Origin: Sipunculus nudus
Taxonomy: Eukaryota; Annelida; Sipuncula; Golfingiida; Sipunculidae
Direction of reading: 5' to 3'
Length of the DNA stretch: 64,000 nucleotides
Assembly: GCA_026874595.1 (NCBI GenBank)
Contig: CM049313.1
Location: 78,236,659 to 78,300,658, forward strand
Made by a program: the position numbers and the translations under genes. The notes beneath the pieces are model-generated. The model searched no databases. It saw nothing but the letters and a program-made list of their open reading frames with translations, and was not told the DNA's origin. Every line of letters starts with the position of its first letter. Within the stretch, counting starts at the first letter, position 1. Shown one piece after another: positions 11,301 to 20,098 of this stretch.

Positions 11301-13080
11301 CATAGCTACATCTCAGTCCACGTCCACTGTGTCTGAATCCAACAAAGACCAGTCATTCACAAATAACAATGTAAAACAGTACGGTCAAAAGAAGTTTACA
11401 GCGCAGTCTCCCAGTACTAGTAGTCATGATAGTTCAGCAAAGTCCTCAGCTACATCTCAGTCCACGTCCACTGTGGCTGAATCCAACAAAGACCAGTCAT
11501 TCACAAATAAGAATGTAAAACAGTACGGTCAAAAGAAGTTTACAGCGCAGTCTCCCAGTACTAGTAGTCATGATAGTTCAGCAAAGTCCACAGCTACATC
11601 TCAGTCCACGTCCACTGTGTCTGAATCCAACAAAGACCAGACATTCACAAATAAGAATGTAAAACAGTACGGCCAAAAGAAGTTTACAGCGCAGTCTCCC
11701 AGTACTAGCAGTCATGATAGTTCAGCAAAGTCCACAGCAACATCTCAGTCCACGTCCACTCTGTCTGAATCCAACAAAGACCAGTCATTCATAAATAAGA
11801 ATGTAAAACAGTACGGTCAAAAGAAGTTTACAGCGCAGTCTCCCAGTACTAGTAGTCATGATAGTTCAGCAAAGTCCATAGCAACATCTCAGTCCATGTC
11901 CACTCTGTCTAAATCCAACAAAGACCAGTCTTTCACATATAAGAATGTAAAACAGTACGGTCAAAAGAAGTTTACAGCGCAGTCTCCCAGTACTAGTAGT
12001 CATGATAGTTCAGCAAAGTCCACAGCAACATCTCAGTCCACGTCAACTGTGTCTGAATCCAACAAAGACCAGTCATTCACAAATAAGAATGTAAAACAGT
12101 ACGGTCAAAAGAAGTTTACAGCGCAGTCTCCCAGTAATAGTAGTCATGATAGTTCAGCAAAGTCCATAGCTACATCTCAGTCCACGTCCACTGTGTCTGA
12201 ATCCAACAAAGACCAGTCATTCACAAATAACAATGTAAAACAGTACGGTCAAAAGAAGTTTACAGCGCAGTCTCCCAGTACTAGTAGTCATGATAGTTCA
12301 GCAAAGTCCTCAGCTACATCTCAGTCCACGTCCACTGTGGCTGAATCCAACAAAGACCAGTCATTCACAAATAAGAATGTAAAACAGTACGGTCAAAAGA
12401 AGTTTACAGCGCAGTCTCCCAGTACTAGTAGTCATGATAGTTCAGCAAAGTCCACAGCTACATCTCAGTCCACGTCCACTGTGTCTGAATCCAACAAAGA
12501 CCAGACATTCACAAATAAGAATGTAAAACAGTACGGTCAAAAGAAGTTAACAGCGCAGTCTCCCAGTACTAGTAGTCATGAGAGTTTAGCAAAGTCCACA
12601 GCAACATCTCAGTCCACGTCCACTCTGTCTGAATCCAACAAAGACCAGTCATTCACCAATAAGAATGTGAAACAGTACGGTCAAAAGAAGTTTACAGCGC
12701 AGTCTCCCAGTACTAGTAGTCATGATAGTTCAGCAAAGTCCATAGCTACATCTCAGTCCATGTCCACTCTGTCTGAATCCAACAAAGACCAGTCATTCAC
12801 AAATAACAATGTAAAACAGTACGGTCAAAAGAAGTTTACAGCGCAGTCTCCCAGTACTAGTAGTCATGATAGTTCAGCAAAGTCTACAGCAACATCTCAG
12901 TCCACGTCAACTGTGTCTGAATCCAACAAAGACCAGTCATTCACAAATAAGAATGTAAAACAGTACGGTCAAAAGAAGTTTACAGCGCAGTCTCCCAGTA
13001 CTAGCAGTCATGATAGTTCAGCAAAGTCCATAGCTACATCTCAGTCCACGTCCACTGTGTCTAAGTCCAACAAAGACCAG
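5303..13080 (+). repeat. 54-unit, 144-bp (48-codon) tandem array inside gag
   Basis: The distance from the first to the last DQ|(P/S)F junction is 7778 bp, exactly 54 x 144 plus two single-base insertions. Each unit encodes a 48-residue S/T/K/Q-rich segment containing FTNKNVKQYGQKKFTAQ and HDSSAKS(I/T)ATSQST. The phase is codon-preserving and most units are open. Lesions: TAA at 6329-6331 (unit 8); +1 A in an A run at 7903-7909 (unit 19); +1 A at about 8056 (unit 20); a TAA plus TGA pair in unit 21 (8206-8208, 8218-8220), repeated identically in unit 37 (10510-10512, 10522-10524). Unit variants form higher-order repeats: a 7-unit (1008-bp) pattern over about units 9-36 and a 6-unit (864-bp) pattern over units 38-54. 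Long open frames called within the array are fragments of this one gag region, not separate genes. Confidence 0.95.
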
Positions 13081-13203
13081 TCATTTTCATGGAAATCTGT
13101 ACTTCCTGCAAAAAGGAAGGTCATCTAATATCTGACTGCTGGAAACTTGCGAATAGACCAAATAGCAAACCTTCTAGTTTTGTTTTCAAAATCTATGCAT
13201 AGC
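13081..13203 (+). pseudogene. gag: gag nucleocapsid zinc knuckle (frameshifted)
   Basis: Immediately after the last array unit, but in a different frame from it, residues CTSCKKEGHLISDC at 13098-13139 form a perfect CX2CX4HX4C zinc knuckle, the RNA-binding motif of retroelement nucleocapsids. It is followed by about 20 residues and a TAG. The frame change lies within about 13084-13097. The array therefore sits exactly between the capsid and nucleocapsid domains of Gag. Confidence 0.85.
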
Positions 13204-13730
13204 ATAGTACAAGAGGCAGGCTCTTTTCATGTAAATAAGGGGTACAACTGCTTTATTGACTCTAGTAAAGAGTTTGATGATACGGAAGCCCAAGTGCCTT
13301 CTGAATCCAAAGAAGAATCCGTAGCTTGTGGGGTAAAAACCTCAGTTGATTCTTGCGAGGAATTAAATAAGGCTTGGTCCTTTCAAGACTCCTGCGAGGA
13401 GTGTTCTCTAAATGAGGCTAAGTCCTTTTATGACTCTTGCGAGAGTATTTCAAATGAGGCCAGTTCCTCTTATGACAAACAGAAGTTAGTTTCTGCTGAG
13501 GCTAATTCCTCTGTTGACTCCCATGATGAGTTTGATGATAAAACGGATGTAGATTCCTGAGATGACTCTGGAACAGAGTTTATGACTGACACTGTCAATG
13601 TCAGTTCTTTGTTTGATGAGGTTGAGTTAGTAGATTCCTCTCTTGACTCTGAAATGGAGTTATTTGAGCCAATCATACACGATTGTTTTCTATCACTTTC
13701 AAATGATTTTTCAGATTCTTCCCCTATTAG
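13204..13730 (+). pseudogene. Acidic Ser/Asp/Glu-rich gag-pol linker
   Basis: In one frame, with a single TGA at 13558-13560, this encodes a highly acidic segment with recurring S-x-D-S-C-E-E and S-S-D-S-x-D/E-E motifs spaced roughly 17-20 residues apart (for example around 13345, 13390, 13430, 13515, 13565 and 13640). No family domain is recognised. It links the zinc knuckle to the protease. The periodicity suggests an older, decayed internal repeat. Confidence 0.55.
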
Positions 13731-14055
13731 AATTTTGAGGGACACTGGTTCAGGCCAGACTCTCATGTTAGCAAACACTTTGCCATTTTCTAATAGGTCC
13801 TTTACTGGTGCACATGCACTTGTTAATGGTGTGTTTTCAGACAGGCACACTTCAGTTCCGCTTCACAGTATCCATTTAAAGTCAGATTTGATTTCTGGGA
13901 ATATTACTGTGGGTTAAAGAACTTCTTTACCCTTTAAGGTAATTCAGTTGCTACTAGGCAATGATGTTGCAGGTGACAAAGTACAGCATGTACCAATAGT
14001 GACAGGAAAGCCGTCACTTGATCAGGACACTAATCGGATAAGTCAGATATTATCT
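13731..14055 (+). pseudogene. pro: Aspartic protease domain (one internal stop)
   Basis: The catalytic motif LRDTGSGQ (D codon at 13741-13743) and the downstream LLLGNDVAGDKV motif (about 13951-13985) are in the same frame and are the two landmarks of Ty3/gypsy retropepsins. The frame is interrupted by TAA at 13915-13917. The active-site triplet is DTG rather than DSG. Known role: cleavage of the Gag-Pol polyprotein. Confidence 0.8.
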
Positions 14056-14262
14056 GTTGACACCAGATAGACGTTAGAAGAAACAACTGTTCCATGTTAA
14101 TATGTTGAAACCATATTATGACAGAAATAGCACATCAGATGTTGTACTAAATGTTAATGCTGTTAATTGTGTAAAAACTGACCCTGACCCAGTTAAAGTA
14201 GATACTTATTGTAAGTGTGATGTAGACATTCAGTGTGGTACAGTAGCATTAAAAAAACTCAG
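14056..14262 (+). pseudogene. int: Integrase C-terminal remnant
   Basis: Read in another frame from the protease, TPDRR, a TAG (14075-14077), then KKQLFHVNMLKPYYDR (14078-14125) match the extreme C-terminal end of Ty3/gypsy integrases. The HHCC zinc finger and the DDE catalytic core that should precede it are absent: only about 70 bp separate the protease from this motif. A large internal deletion with a breakpoint near 14045-14060 is inferred. This motif lies before RT, which indicates an IN-upstream gene order. Confidence 0.75.
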
Positions 14263-14264
14263 AC

Positions 14265-15728
14265 GTGCTTAAAAACCTGGATGCCAAACTGTCACACCTT
14301 GCCGCACACCAACAACAACACCTCAAGAACCTGCTGCGGAATTATGAACATTTGTTTAGTGACATTCCAACGCGAACTAACATGATGTGCCATGACGTCG
14401 ATGTTGGCGAGGCAAGCGCAGTCAAGCAACATCCTTATAGACTGAATCCAGAAAAGCAACAGTATCTACAGGATGAGATTCAATATTTGCTGGCTAATGA
14501 TTTTATTGAACCTAGTAACAGTAACTGGAGCTCACCATGTATTCTTGTGCCAAAACCTGATGGAGTTACCGTATATGCACAGATTATCGAAAACTGAACA
14601 CTGTCACCACGACTGACACTTTCCCGATTCGCAGGATCGATGATTGTATTGATAGAGTCGGCAGCTCCACGTATGTTTCCAAGTTTGACTTGCTAAAAGG
14701 ATTCTGGCAAGTTCCGCTGACAGATCGAGCAAAAGAAGTGTCCGCATTTGTGACGTCGCAAGGACTATACCAGTATAAAGTTATGCCGATTGGCATGAAG
14801 AACTCGCCAGCCACGTTCCAGCGCCTCATCTATATGGTTGTCAAGGACATTCAGGGCTGCGACGTATATATTGATGACTTCATCGTGAACAGCGTCACCT
14901 GGGAGAAACATCTGCAAATTCTTCGCGACCTCTTCGAAAGACTCAGTGAAGCACGCCTGACCGTCAACTTAGTAAAATCTGAGTTTTGTCAAATCTGAGT
15001 TTTGTCATGCACAAGTAACATTTTTGGGTCATATTGTAGGGCAGGGTCAGGTAAAACCTGTTGATTCTAAGATAAGTGCTATTTCTGCATTTCCTAGACC
15101 AGAAATAAAAAAGCAAATAATGCGTTTTCTTGGTATGGTTGGCTACTACAGGAAGTTTTGTCCAAATTTTGCTGCTGTGGCTGAACCTTTGACTAATATG
15201 TTAAAGATGAAACAAAAGTTTGTATGGAGTGTTCAGTGTGTAAGTGTATTTCAGAATTTGAAAGCAATTCTGCAAAGTTCACCAGTTTTAGCAGCTCCGG
15301 ACTTGTCTGTACCTTTTAAATTAGCTGTAGATGCTAGTGATACTGCTGGTGGTGCTGTGTTATTACAAGAAGGCAATGATGAAATATATCATCCAATTTT
15401 ATATTTCTCAAGAAAGTTTAATGCAAACCAGAAAAACTACTCCACTATCGAAAAAGAATGTTTGGCTTTGATTTTGGCGTTGCAACATTTTGAAGTTTAT
15501 GTTACTTCATCAGTCAGGCCTATCATTGTCTTCAGTGATCACAATCCCCTCACGTTCATGAACAAGTTGAAGTGTACAAATCAAAGATTGTTGAGATGGA
15601 GTTTGTTCTTACAGTATTACAATCTTGATATCATACACATTAAAAGGAAAGACAATGTACTTGCTGATCGCTTTTTGAGATGTTTATGGAATATTGTAAA
15701 CTGGATGTTTATGCAATGTTGTAAATAA
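14265..15728 (+). pseudogene. pol: Reverse transcriptase and RNase H (frameshifted)
   Basis: Three frame-shifted blocks form one polypeptide. 14265-14573 carries the N-terminal palm with VKQHPYRLNPEKQ and WSSPCILVPKPDG. 14576-14998 carries DYRKLN, FDLLKGFWQVPL and the catalytic YIDD at 14867-14878. 15007-15728 carries FLGHIV, FLGMVGYYRKF and an RNase H domain with AVDASD, EKECLAL and SDHNPLTF, ending RKDNVLAD. The second shift is caused by an exact 16-bp duplication at 14975-15006. No chromodomain or integrase follows. RNase H acidic residues are retained, so decay is recent or slight in this part. Confidence 0.92.
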
Positions 15729-15771
15729 GATGATTTTTGAGATTTTGTAAGGATTTAGTGATTGTGATCGC

Positions 15772-15804
15772 AAAAAGAAAGTTTTCCGTGAAAACTTTCT
15801 TTTT
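15772..15804 (+). other. Perfect 15-bp hairpin upstream of the polypurine tract
   Basis: AAAAAGAAAGTTTTC (15772-15786) is followed by a CGT loop and its exact reverse complement (15790-15804). It lies 43 bp after the RNase H stop and 6 bp before the polypurine tract, so it would be present in genomic RNA. A structural RNA role is inferred only. Confidence 0.8.
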
Positions 15805-15810
15805 TCTTAC

Positions 15811-15821
15811 AGAAGGGGGAG
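15811..15821 (+). promoter_or_regulatory. Polypurine tract
   Basis: AGAAGGGGGAG directly abuts the TG of the 3' LTR, as expected for the plus-strand primer of an LTR retrotransposon. Confidence 0.85.
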
Positions 15822-16087
15822 TGTTACAGGTGCTCTTTTATTGTGTGACAGGGGCGTGACTCCTGTTGCGGCGCTCGTGTCTGGCCGCGTATTACATTCT
15901 GTGTTTAATCCGTACTGGTTGAACTCTTGTTGTTATGCTGGCTTGGGGCGAGATCACGTCTACACTATGGTCTGTAGAGGCACGGCGATGTCTTTCTAGA
16001 GAATTTCTGAAACGCGTGTTAACTGTGATTGCGCAAGATCTTATAGACTGTTCTAGAAGTGGAAATTCTCGGCTTGGGGTGTGAAGG

Positions 16088-16096
16088 TATATAAAG
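16088..16096 (+). promoter_or_regulatory. LTR TATA box
   Basis: TATATAAAG in U3. The expected start of transcription is about 25-30 bp downstream, near ACGGGAGGACAGAGAG (16112-16127), placing the start of R there. Confidence 0.6.
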
Positions 16097-16456
16097 GGAC
16101 TGTGTTTTAGAACGGGAGGACAGAGAGAGAACAGCAGAGCAGATTCCAGCGGACGCAGAAGCGTGTTTCAGGACCTTATCCGACGAATGCGGCAACTATA
16201 GATTTTCAAAGACTTTCTCCTGGATTTTATGCATTTGGACTTCAGTTTATTTTCTGGGTTGTTGCAAGAACTTTCAACTGAACTGTCATCCTCCGAGAGT
16301 TTACATTTAAAGGACTTATCGTTGTGATGGTGTTGGTATCCAGGTACTGTGCACATACATTATTTTCGCTGTGATTGTATTGACTTGTTGCTATATCGCT
16401 GTGTTACTGTATAATTGTATTGATAAAGTGTATTGTAATGTCAGGGTTGTTTTAAG

Positions 16457-16462
16457 AATAAA
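16457..16462 (+). terminator. LTR polyadenylation signal
   Basis: AATAAA in R, conserved at the equivalent place in the 5' LTR (4061-4066) and in the additional LTR copy (18947-18952). Confidence 0.65.
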
Positions 16463-16591
16463 TTATAGTTATTTGTTAACAAAAAAACCACTGACTTCTT
16501 TATTCATTACAGAATCTGATTTTTTTTATCTACATTACAATATTTGTGTTCATCACGCATACGTGATCTGTTTATATTAGGTTTCTTAACA

Positions 16592-16609
16592 ATATATATA
16601 TATACATAT

Positions 16610-16673
<64 letters not shown>
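16592..16673. repeat. (AT)n microsatellite abutting the 3' LTR
   Basis: Begins at the LTR terminus with a few AT/AC units and continues as about 28 TA units. An AT-rich target or post-insertion expansion are both possible. Confidence 0.95.
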
Positions 16674-16675
<2 letters not shown>

Positions 16676-17035
16676 ACCTCCACATGGCCCCCAACCCCGA
16701 ATTGGAGGGGAAATCTTCAGTATTTCAAAAGATATGGGGTCACATTAATTCTAGGTTTCTGTGGATTTGACCTTAAAGATCAAGGTCTAGGTCACTAGTA
16801 CTCAAACTCTTCCATGAACATGGTGGAAACAACGTTTATGTCACATTGGAGTAAATATATGCAACACATCAAATGTTACCATGTTCACAAATATTCTGAA
16901 GACGATGAGCCATCATTCGTCTCTTTTGACAATGAACATCCTTAGCAAGGTTTCAAACCGCTCCGGGAACTTGGTTTAAACAACTTGTGTCTTAAATGTA
17001 ACGACAAAATATGCACAACTTCAAAACCTAAGGGC
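16674..17035. other. Unassigned; part resembles 19420-19470
   Basis: No gene is visible. GGATTTGACCTTAAAGATCAAGGTCTAGGTCAC-type sequence at about 16760-16795 resembles GCTGATTTGACCTTGAAGATCAAGAT at about 19436, suggesting part of a dispersed repeat. Confidence 0.35.
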
Positions 17036-18100
17036 ATTGATGTAGTCGAGTCATCGGAATCCTACTGCAAGGCCGAGTCCAGGCCACTCACGCCTGTTCA
17101 AGTCCGAGTCCAGGCCACTCAAGCCTGTTCAAGTCCGAGTCCATGCCACTCACGCCTGTTCAAGTCCGAGTCCAGGCCACTCAAGCCTGTTCAAGTCCGA
17201 GTCCAGGCCACTCAAGCCTGTTCAAGTCCGAGTCCAGGCCACTCAAGCCTGTTCAAGTCCGAGTCCAGGCCACTCAAGCCTGTTCAAGTCCGAGTCCAGG
17301 CCACTCAAGCCTGTTCAAGTCCGAGTCCAGGCCACTCAAGGGCTGTTCAAGTCCGAGTCAAGGCCACTCAAGCCTGTTCAAGTCCGAGTCAAGGCCACTC
17401 AAGCCTGTTCAAGTCCGAGTCAAGGCCACTCAAGCCTGTTCAAGTCCGAGTCCAGGCCACTCAAGCCTGTTCAAGTCCGAGTCCATGCCACTCACGCCTG
17501 TTCAAGTCCGAGTCCAGGCCACTCAAGTCTGTTCAAGTCCGAGTCATGCCACTCACGCCTGTTCAAGTCCGAGTCCAGGCCACTCAAGCCTGTTCAAGTC
17601 CGAGTCCAGGCCACTCAAGCCTGTTCAAGTCCGAGTCCAGGCCACTCAAGCCTGTTCAAGTCCGAGTCCAGGCCACTCAAGCCTGTTCAAGTCCGAGTCC
17701 AGGCCATTCAAGGGCTGTTCAAGTCCGAGTCAAGGCCACTCAAGCCTGTTCAAGTCCGAGTCCAGGCCACTCAAGCCTGTTCAAGTCCGAGTCCAGGCCA
17801 CTCAAGCCTGTTCAAGGCCGAGTCCAGGCCACTCAAGCCTGTTCAAGTCCGAGTCCATGCCACTCACGCCTGTTCAATTCCGAGTCCAGGCCACTCAAGC
17901 CTGTTCAAGTCCGAGTCCAGGCCACTCAAGCCTGTTCAAGTCCGAGTCCAGGCCACTCAAGCCTGTTCAAGTCCGAGTCCAGGCCACTCAAGCCTGTTCA
18001 AGGCCGAGTCCAGGCCACTCAAGCCTGTTCAAGTCCGAGTCCAGGCCACTCAAGCCTGTTCGAGTCCGATTAATTGGAACCCGAGTCCAATACAATTCTC
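17036..18100. repeat. 31-bp minisatellite, about 32 copies, GAGTCC-type core
   Basis: The unit reads AAGTCCGAGTCCAGGCCACT followed by CAAGCCTGTTC and repeats every 31 bp from about 17080 to 18070, with variants (TCACGCC; AAGGGCTG; AAGGCCGAG). Because 31 is not a multiple of 3 and the unit lacks stops, two plus-strand frames stay open for over 320 codons (16985-18073, 17143-18132). These are artefacts of the repeat. The bracket sequences match those of 60-230. Confidence 0.92.
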
Positions 18101-18119
18101 CTTATTATAAACAAATGAC

Positions 18120-18650
18120 CCATGTGTCATGACGCTCAGCCAACTGGCACGTTGGCAACATATCCTTGCACAGGCAACTTATTAAGATAATGTAGGTGGC
18201 ACCATAGTTCATGCATATCAGCTGAAGTTCATCAAGACCGATAAGCACCCCAAATATGATGACAATCCATCCATCGGTTCCTAAGGAACCTAGCAAATTT
18301 TATTTTGCATTATTTCTGGGATGCTCATACATTTGCTTGTAAATCAGATTATATAGGTCTCAGTGACCTAATCTCAGATTTATGAGGAGAACTTTGAAGG
18401 AAAATTCTAGGTCCAATAGTTATGATTTGCTTTGGTATCAATTTTTCCAATTATTCTGGGAGTTGTTTATAAGCTTCATACCTCAGAGGTTTTGGTTAAC
18501 AGAGACCTAATTTTAGGTTTCCGAGGAGACTTTTCATTGGCCTCCCTGCTTGTTAAGATACAAAATTCTAGGTCCAGTAGGTACGATTTGTGCCTGATAA
18601 CAGATGACCACATCTTTTAAGGTCTCAAAAAATAGAGGAAACTTATAAAT
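18120..18650 (-). repeat. Inverted, diverged copy of the 62.5-64 kb satellite
   Basis: The reverse complement contains the landmarks of the satellite at 62551-64000 in order: TTTTTGAGACC, AAAAGATG then GTCATCTGTTA, GGCACAAATCGTA, GGACCTAGAAT, TGAAAAGTCTCCT, GGAAACCT, ATTAGGTCTCTGTTA, CAGAATAATT, and a GGTGCCACCTACAT version of GGCGCCACCTGTAT. It is interspersed with unmatched sequence and looks like up to two diverged monomers. Confidence 0.7.
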
Positions 18651-18689
18651 ATTCTTTGAAATTTGTAACATATTTTATACAGTCTCCCC

Positions 18690-19107
18690 TTTGCCTTTGG
18701 GATTATTACCAGAACTTAACTTTTGGATAGCAACAGATTGATTTCGGGACTGAATTGGACTATTTTCTGAGAAAATCTGAATGAATCGTGCATCTAGAAT
18801 ATTTATGTTAAAGGACTTGTTGAGCTGTGACAGTAGTTGTATCCAGTAAAGCCTAGGATCCGAACACCCTGGTATTGTACACTTTTAAGTGTTTAACTGT
18901 GTAATTGTATTGATTTGGTGTATTGTAATGTTAGGACTGTTTAAAGAATAAATTAGAATTATTTGTTTAAAAACTACTGACTTCTTTATTCATTCCCCTA
19001 GACATTTCACGCTGTCTATTGTTACAGAATCTGATATTTATTTATCTCCGTAATAAAATTTATGCTCGCCATGACTACGTGATCTGTTGTTATTAGGTTC
19101 CGTAACA
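18690..19107 (+). repeat. Partial additional LTR of the same Ty3/gypsy family
   Basis: Positions about 18880-19107 match the R-U5 part of the LTRs at 3965-4224 and 16370-16591, ending GGTTCCGTAACA. Weaker similarity (TTAAAGGACTT, then TTGTATCCAG) continues upstream to about 18690. The TG start and the U3 promoter are not recognised. It carries the 29-bp segment missing from the 3' LTR. It may be a truncated solo LTR. Confidence 0.75.
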
Positions 19108-19108
19108 A

Positions 19109-19234
19109 TTATTAGGTGTTTTTATGTTAATTTATATACATGCCTTTTACTTGAATGTGTAATTACATGCATCTCCCGATGAAGAGCTATTTGGTAATAT
19201 AGCATTGTGGTAATATATTATGAATGTTTTGCAC

Positions 19235-19282
<48 letters not shown>

Positions 19283-19390
19283 TATTTTAAAGAGCTTTTT
19301 TTTTTTTACTTGACTTGAGTCTATGTAAAGGTCCGAGTCCAGAACCCTTTACTCCAAGTCCGAGTCTCTAACAAGCTGGACCCTTGTCTG
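19109..19390 (+). repeat. Dispersed repeat (second copy of 241-545) with AT microsatellite
   Basis: CTCCCGATGAAGAGCTATTTGG at about 19170 parallels 320-345. An (AT)n run occupies 19237-19279, and GTCCGAGTCC motifs follow at 19320-19365, as in the first copy. Confidence 0.5.
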
Positions 19391-19654
19391 GACTCAATAC
19401 ATCACTGTTATGGGTATCACAAATTTTTAATTTCGGCTGATTTGACCTTGAAGATCAAGATATCATGCAGCGATTTAAAAGTGATGACGTTTACAAGAAA
19501 TTCTGCAGACGGAGACAGACGACGTGACTGAATACTATATATCTCCACATGATGGGTATTATTAAAGCCAGTTATTCATTCACACCTTTATGAGATAATG
19601 TGTTTCCTCTTCGTGTCTATTAATGGACACTAAATAAATCCTCTTCAGAATTAG

Positions 19655-19910
19655 TTGAAGAGTTCTGATATCTGTTTATTTCTGTACTGGTTGGCTGAAT
19701 ATTTGAGGAAGTTTAAAGGTCACTGGTTGCTAAGCGCCCTCTGGCTTGCGGCCATAGTCAGTATGTTTGGATTATATTGGCGGGTACCCCACATGTATAT
19801 ACACGTGGGTATAATCAAAATGAACACCCTGTTTGCGGTGCGGTCGGCGTTTTCTGGCCTATGTTATTAAAGGTTTAAGGGCTTATCTTTAGTTAATAGA
19901 CATCAGATAT
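19655..19910 (+). repeat. Dispersed repeat (second copy of 3303-3575)
   Basis: Same block order as 3303-3575: AAAGGTCACTGGTTGC, CTCTGGCTTG, ATATTGGCGGG, TATTAAAGG and TCTTTAGTTAATA. The plus-strand open frame 19655-19870 lies in it and is not regarded as a gene. Confidence 0.45.
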
Positions 19911-20055
19911 CGGAAAAGGTCCATTTCAGATTTCATCTATAGAAAACATATATCAAAATCCAGCCACTCGTTATAGCAAGAAGTCCCCATACGCCCATGA
20001 CGTGGTATGTGCGGCAACTAGGTTGTAGAGATAAGTCGGCAAGATACCATATATA

Positions 20056-20098
20056 TGTGTGTGTGTGTGTGTGTATGTGTGTGTGTGTGTGTGTGTGT
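20056..20098. repeat. (GT)n microsatellite
   Basis: About 21 GT units with one TATG interruption. Open frames on both strands across it are repeat artefacts. Confidence 0.95.

Larger units (their letters stand above)
3965..16591 (+). mobile_element. Degenerate Ty3/gypsy (Gmr1-like) LTR retrotransposon with expanded gag
   Basis: The element reads in order: partial 5' LTR, primer-binding site, gag (SCAN-like capsid, 54-unit repeat array, zinc knuckle), protease, a remnant of the integrase C-terminus, reverse transcriptase, RNase H, polypurine tract and full 3' LTR. The integrase C-terminal motif lies upstream of RT and nothing follows RNase H. This matches the unusual PR-IN-RT-RH order known for Gmr1-like elements, and a SCAN-like capsid is also known for that group. 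The element is about 12.6 kb, of which 7.8 kb is the gag array. Every protein is broken by stops or frameshifts and most of the integrase is missing, so it is not autonomous. The ends carry TG...CA. A target duplication cannot be tested because the 5' LTR is truncated. Confidence 0.9.
15822..16591 (+). repeat. 3' LTR, full length (770 bp)
   Basis: Starts TGTTACAGG immediately after the polypurine tract and ends TTCTTAACA, a slightly decayed form of the TTCCGTAACA end seen in the 5' LTR and the extra LTR copy. It contains a TATA box and a polyadenylation signal. Relative to both other LTR copies it lacks 29 bp after TATTCATT (about position 16507), with ATT microhomology at the junction. It runs straight into an AT microsatellite. 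Confidence 0.88.

Noticed and set aside
5297-13080. CRISPR-like array (regular direct repeats)
   Set aside because: Units are contiguous 144-bp copies without unique spacers, are coding, and lie in an animal retrotransposon.
16985-18132. Two overlapping plus-strand open frames of 362 and 329 codons
   Set aside because: They are the 31-bp minisatellite read in two frames; no family similarity, and the open frame is a consequence of the repeat unit lacking stops.
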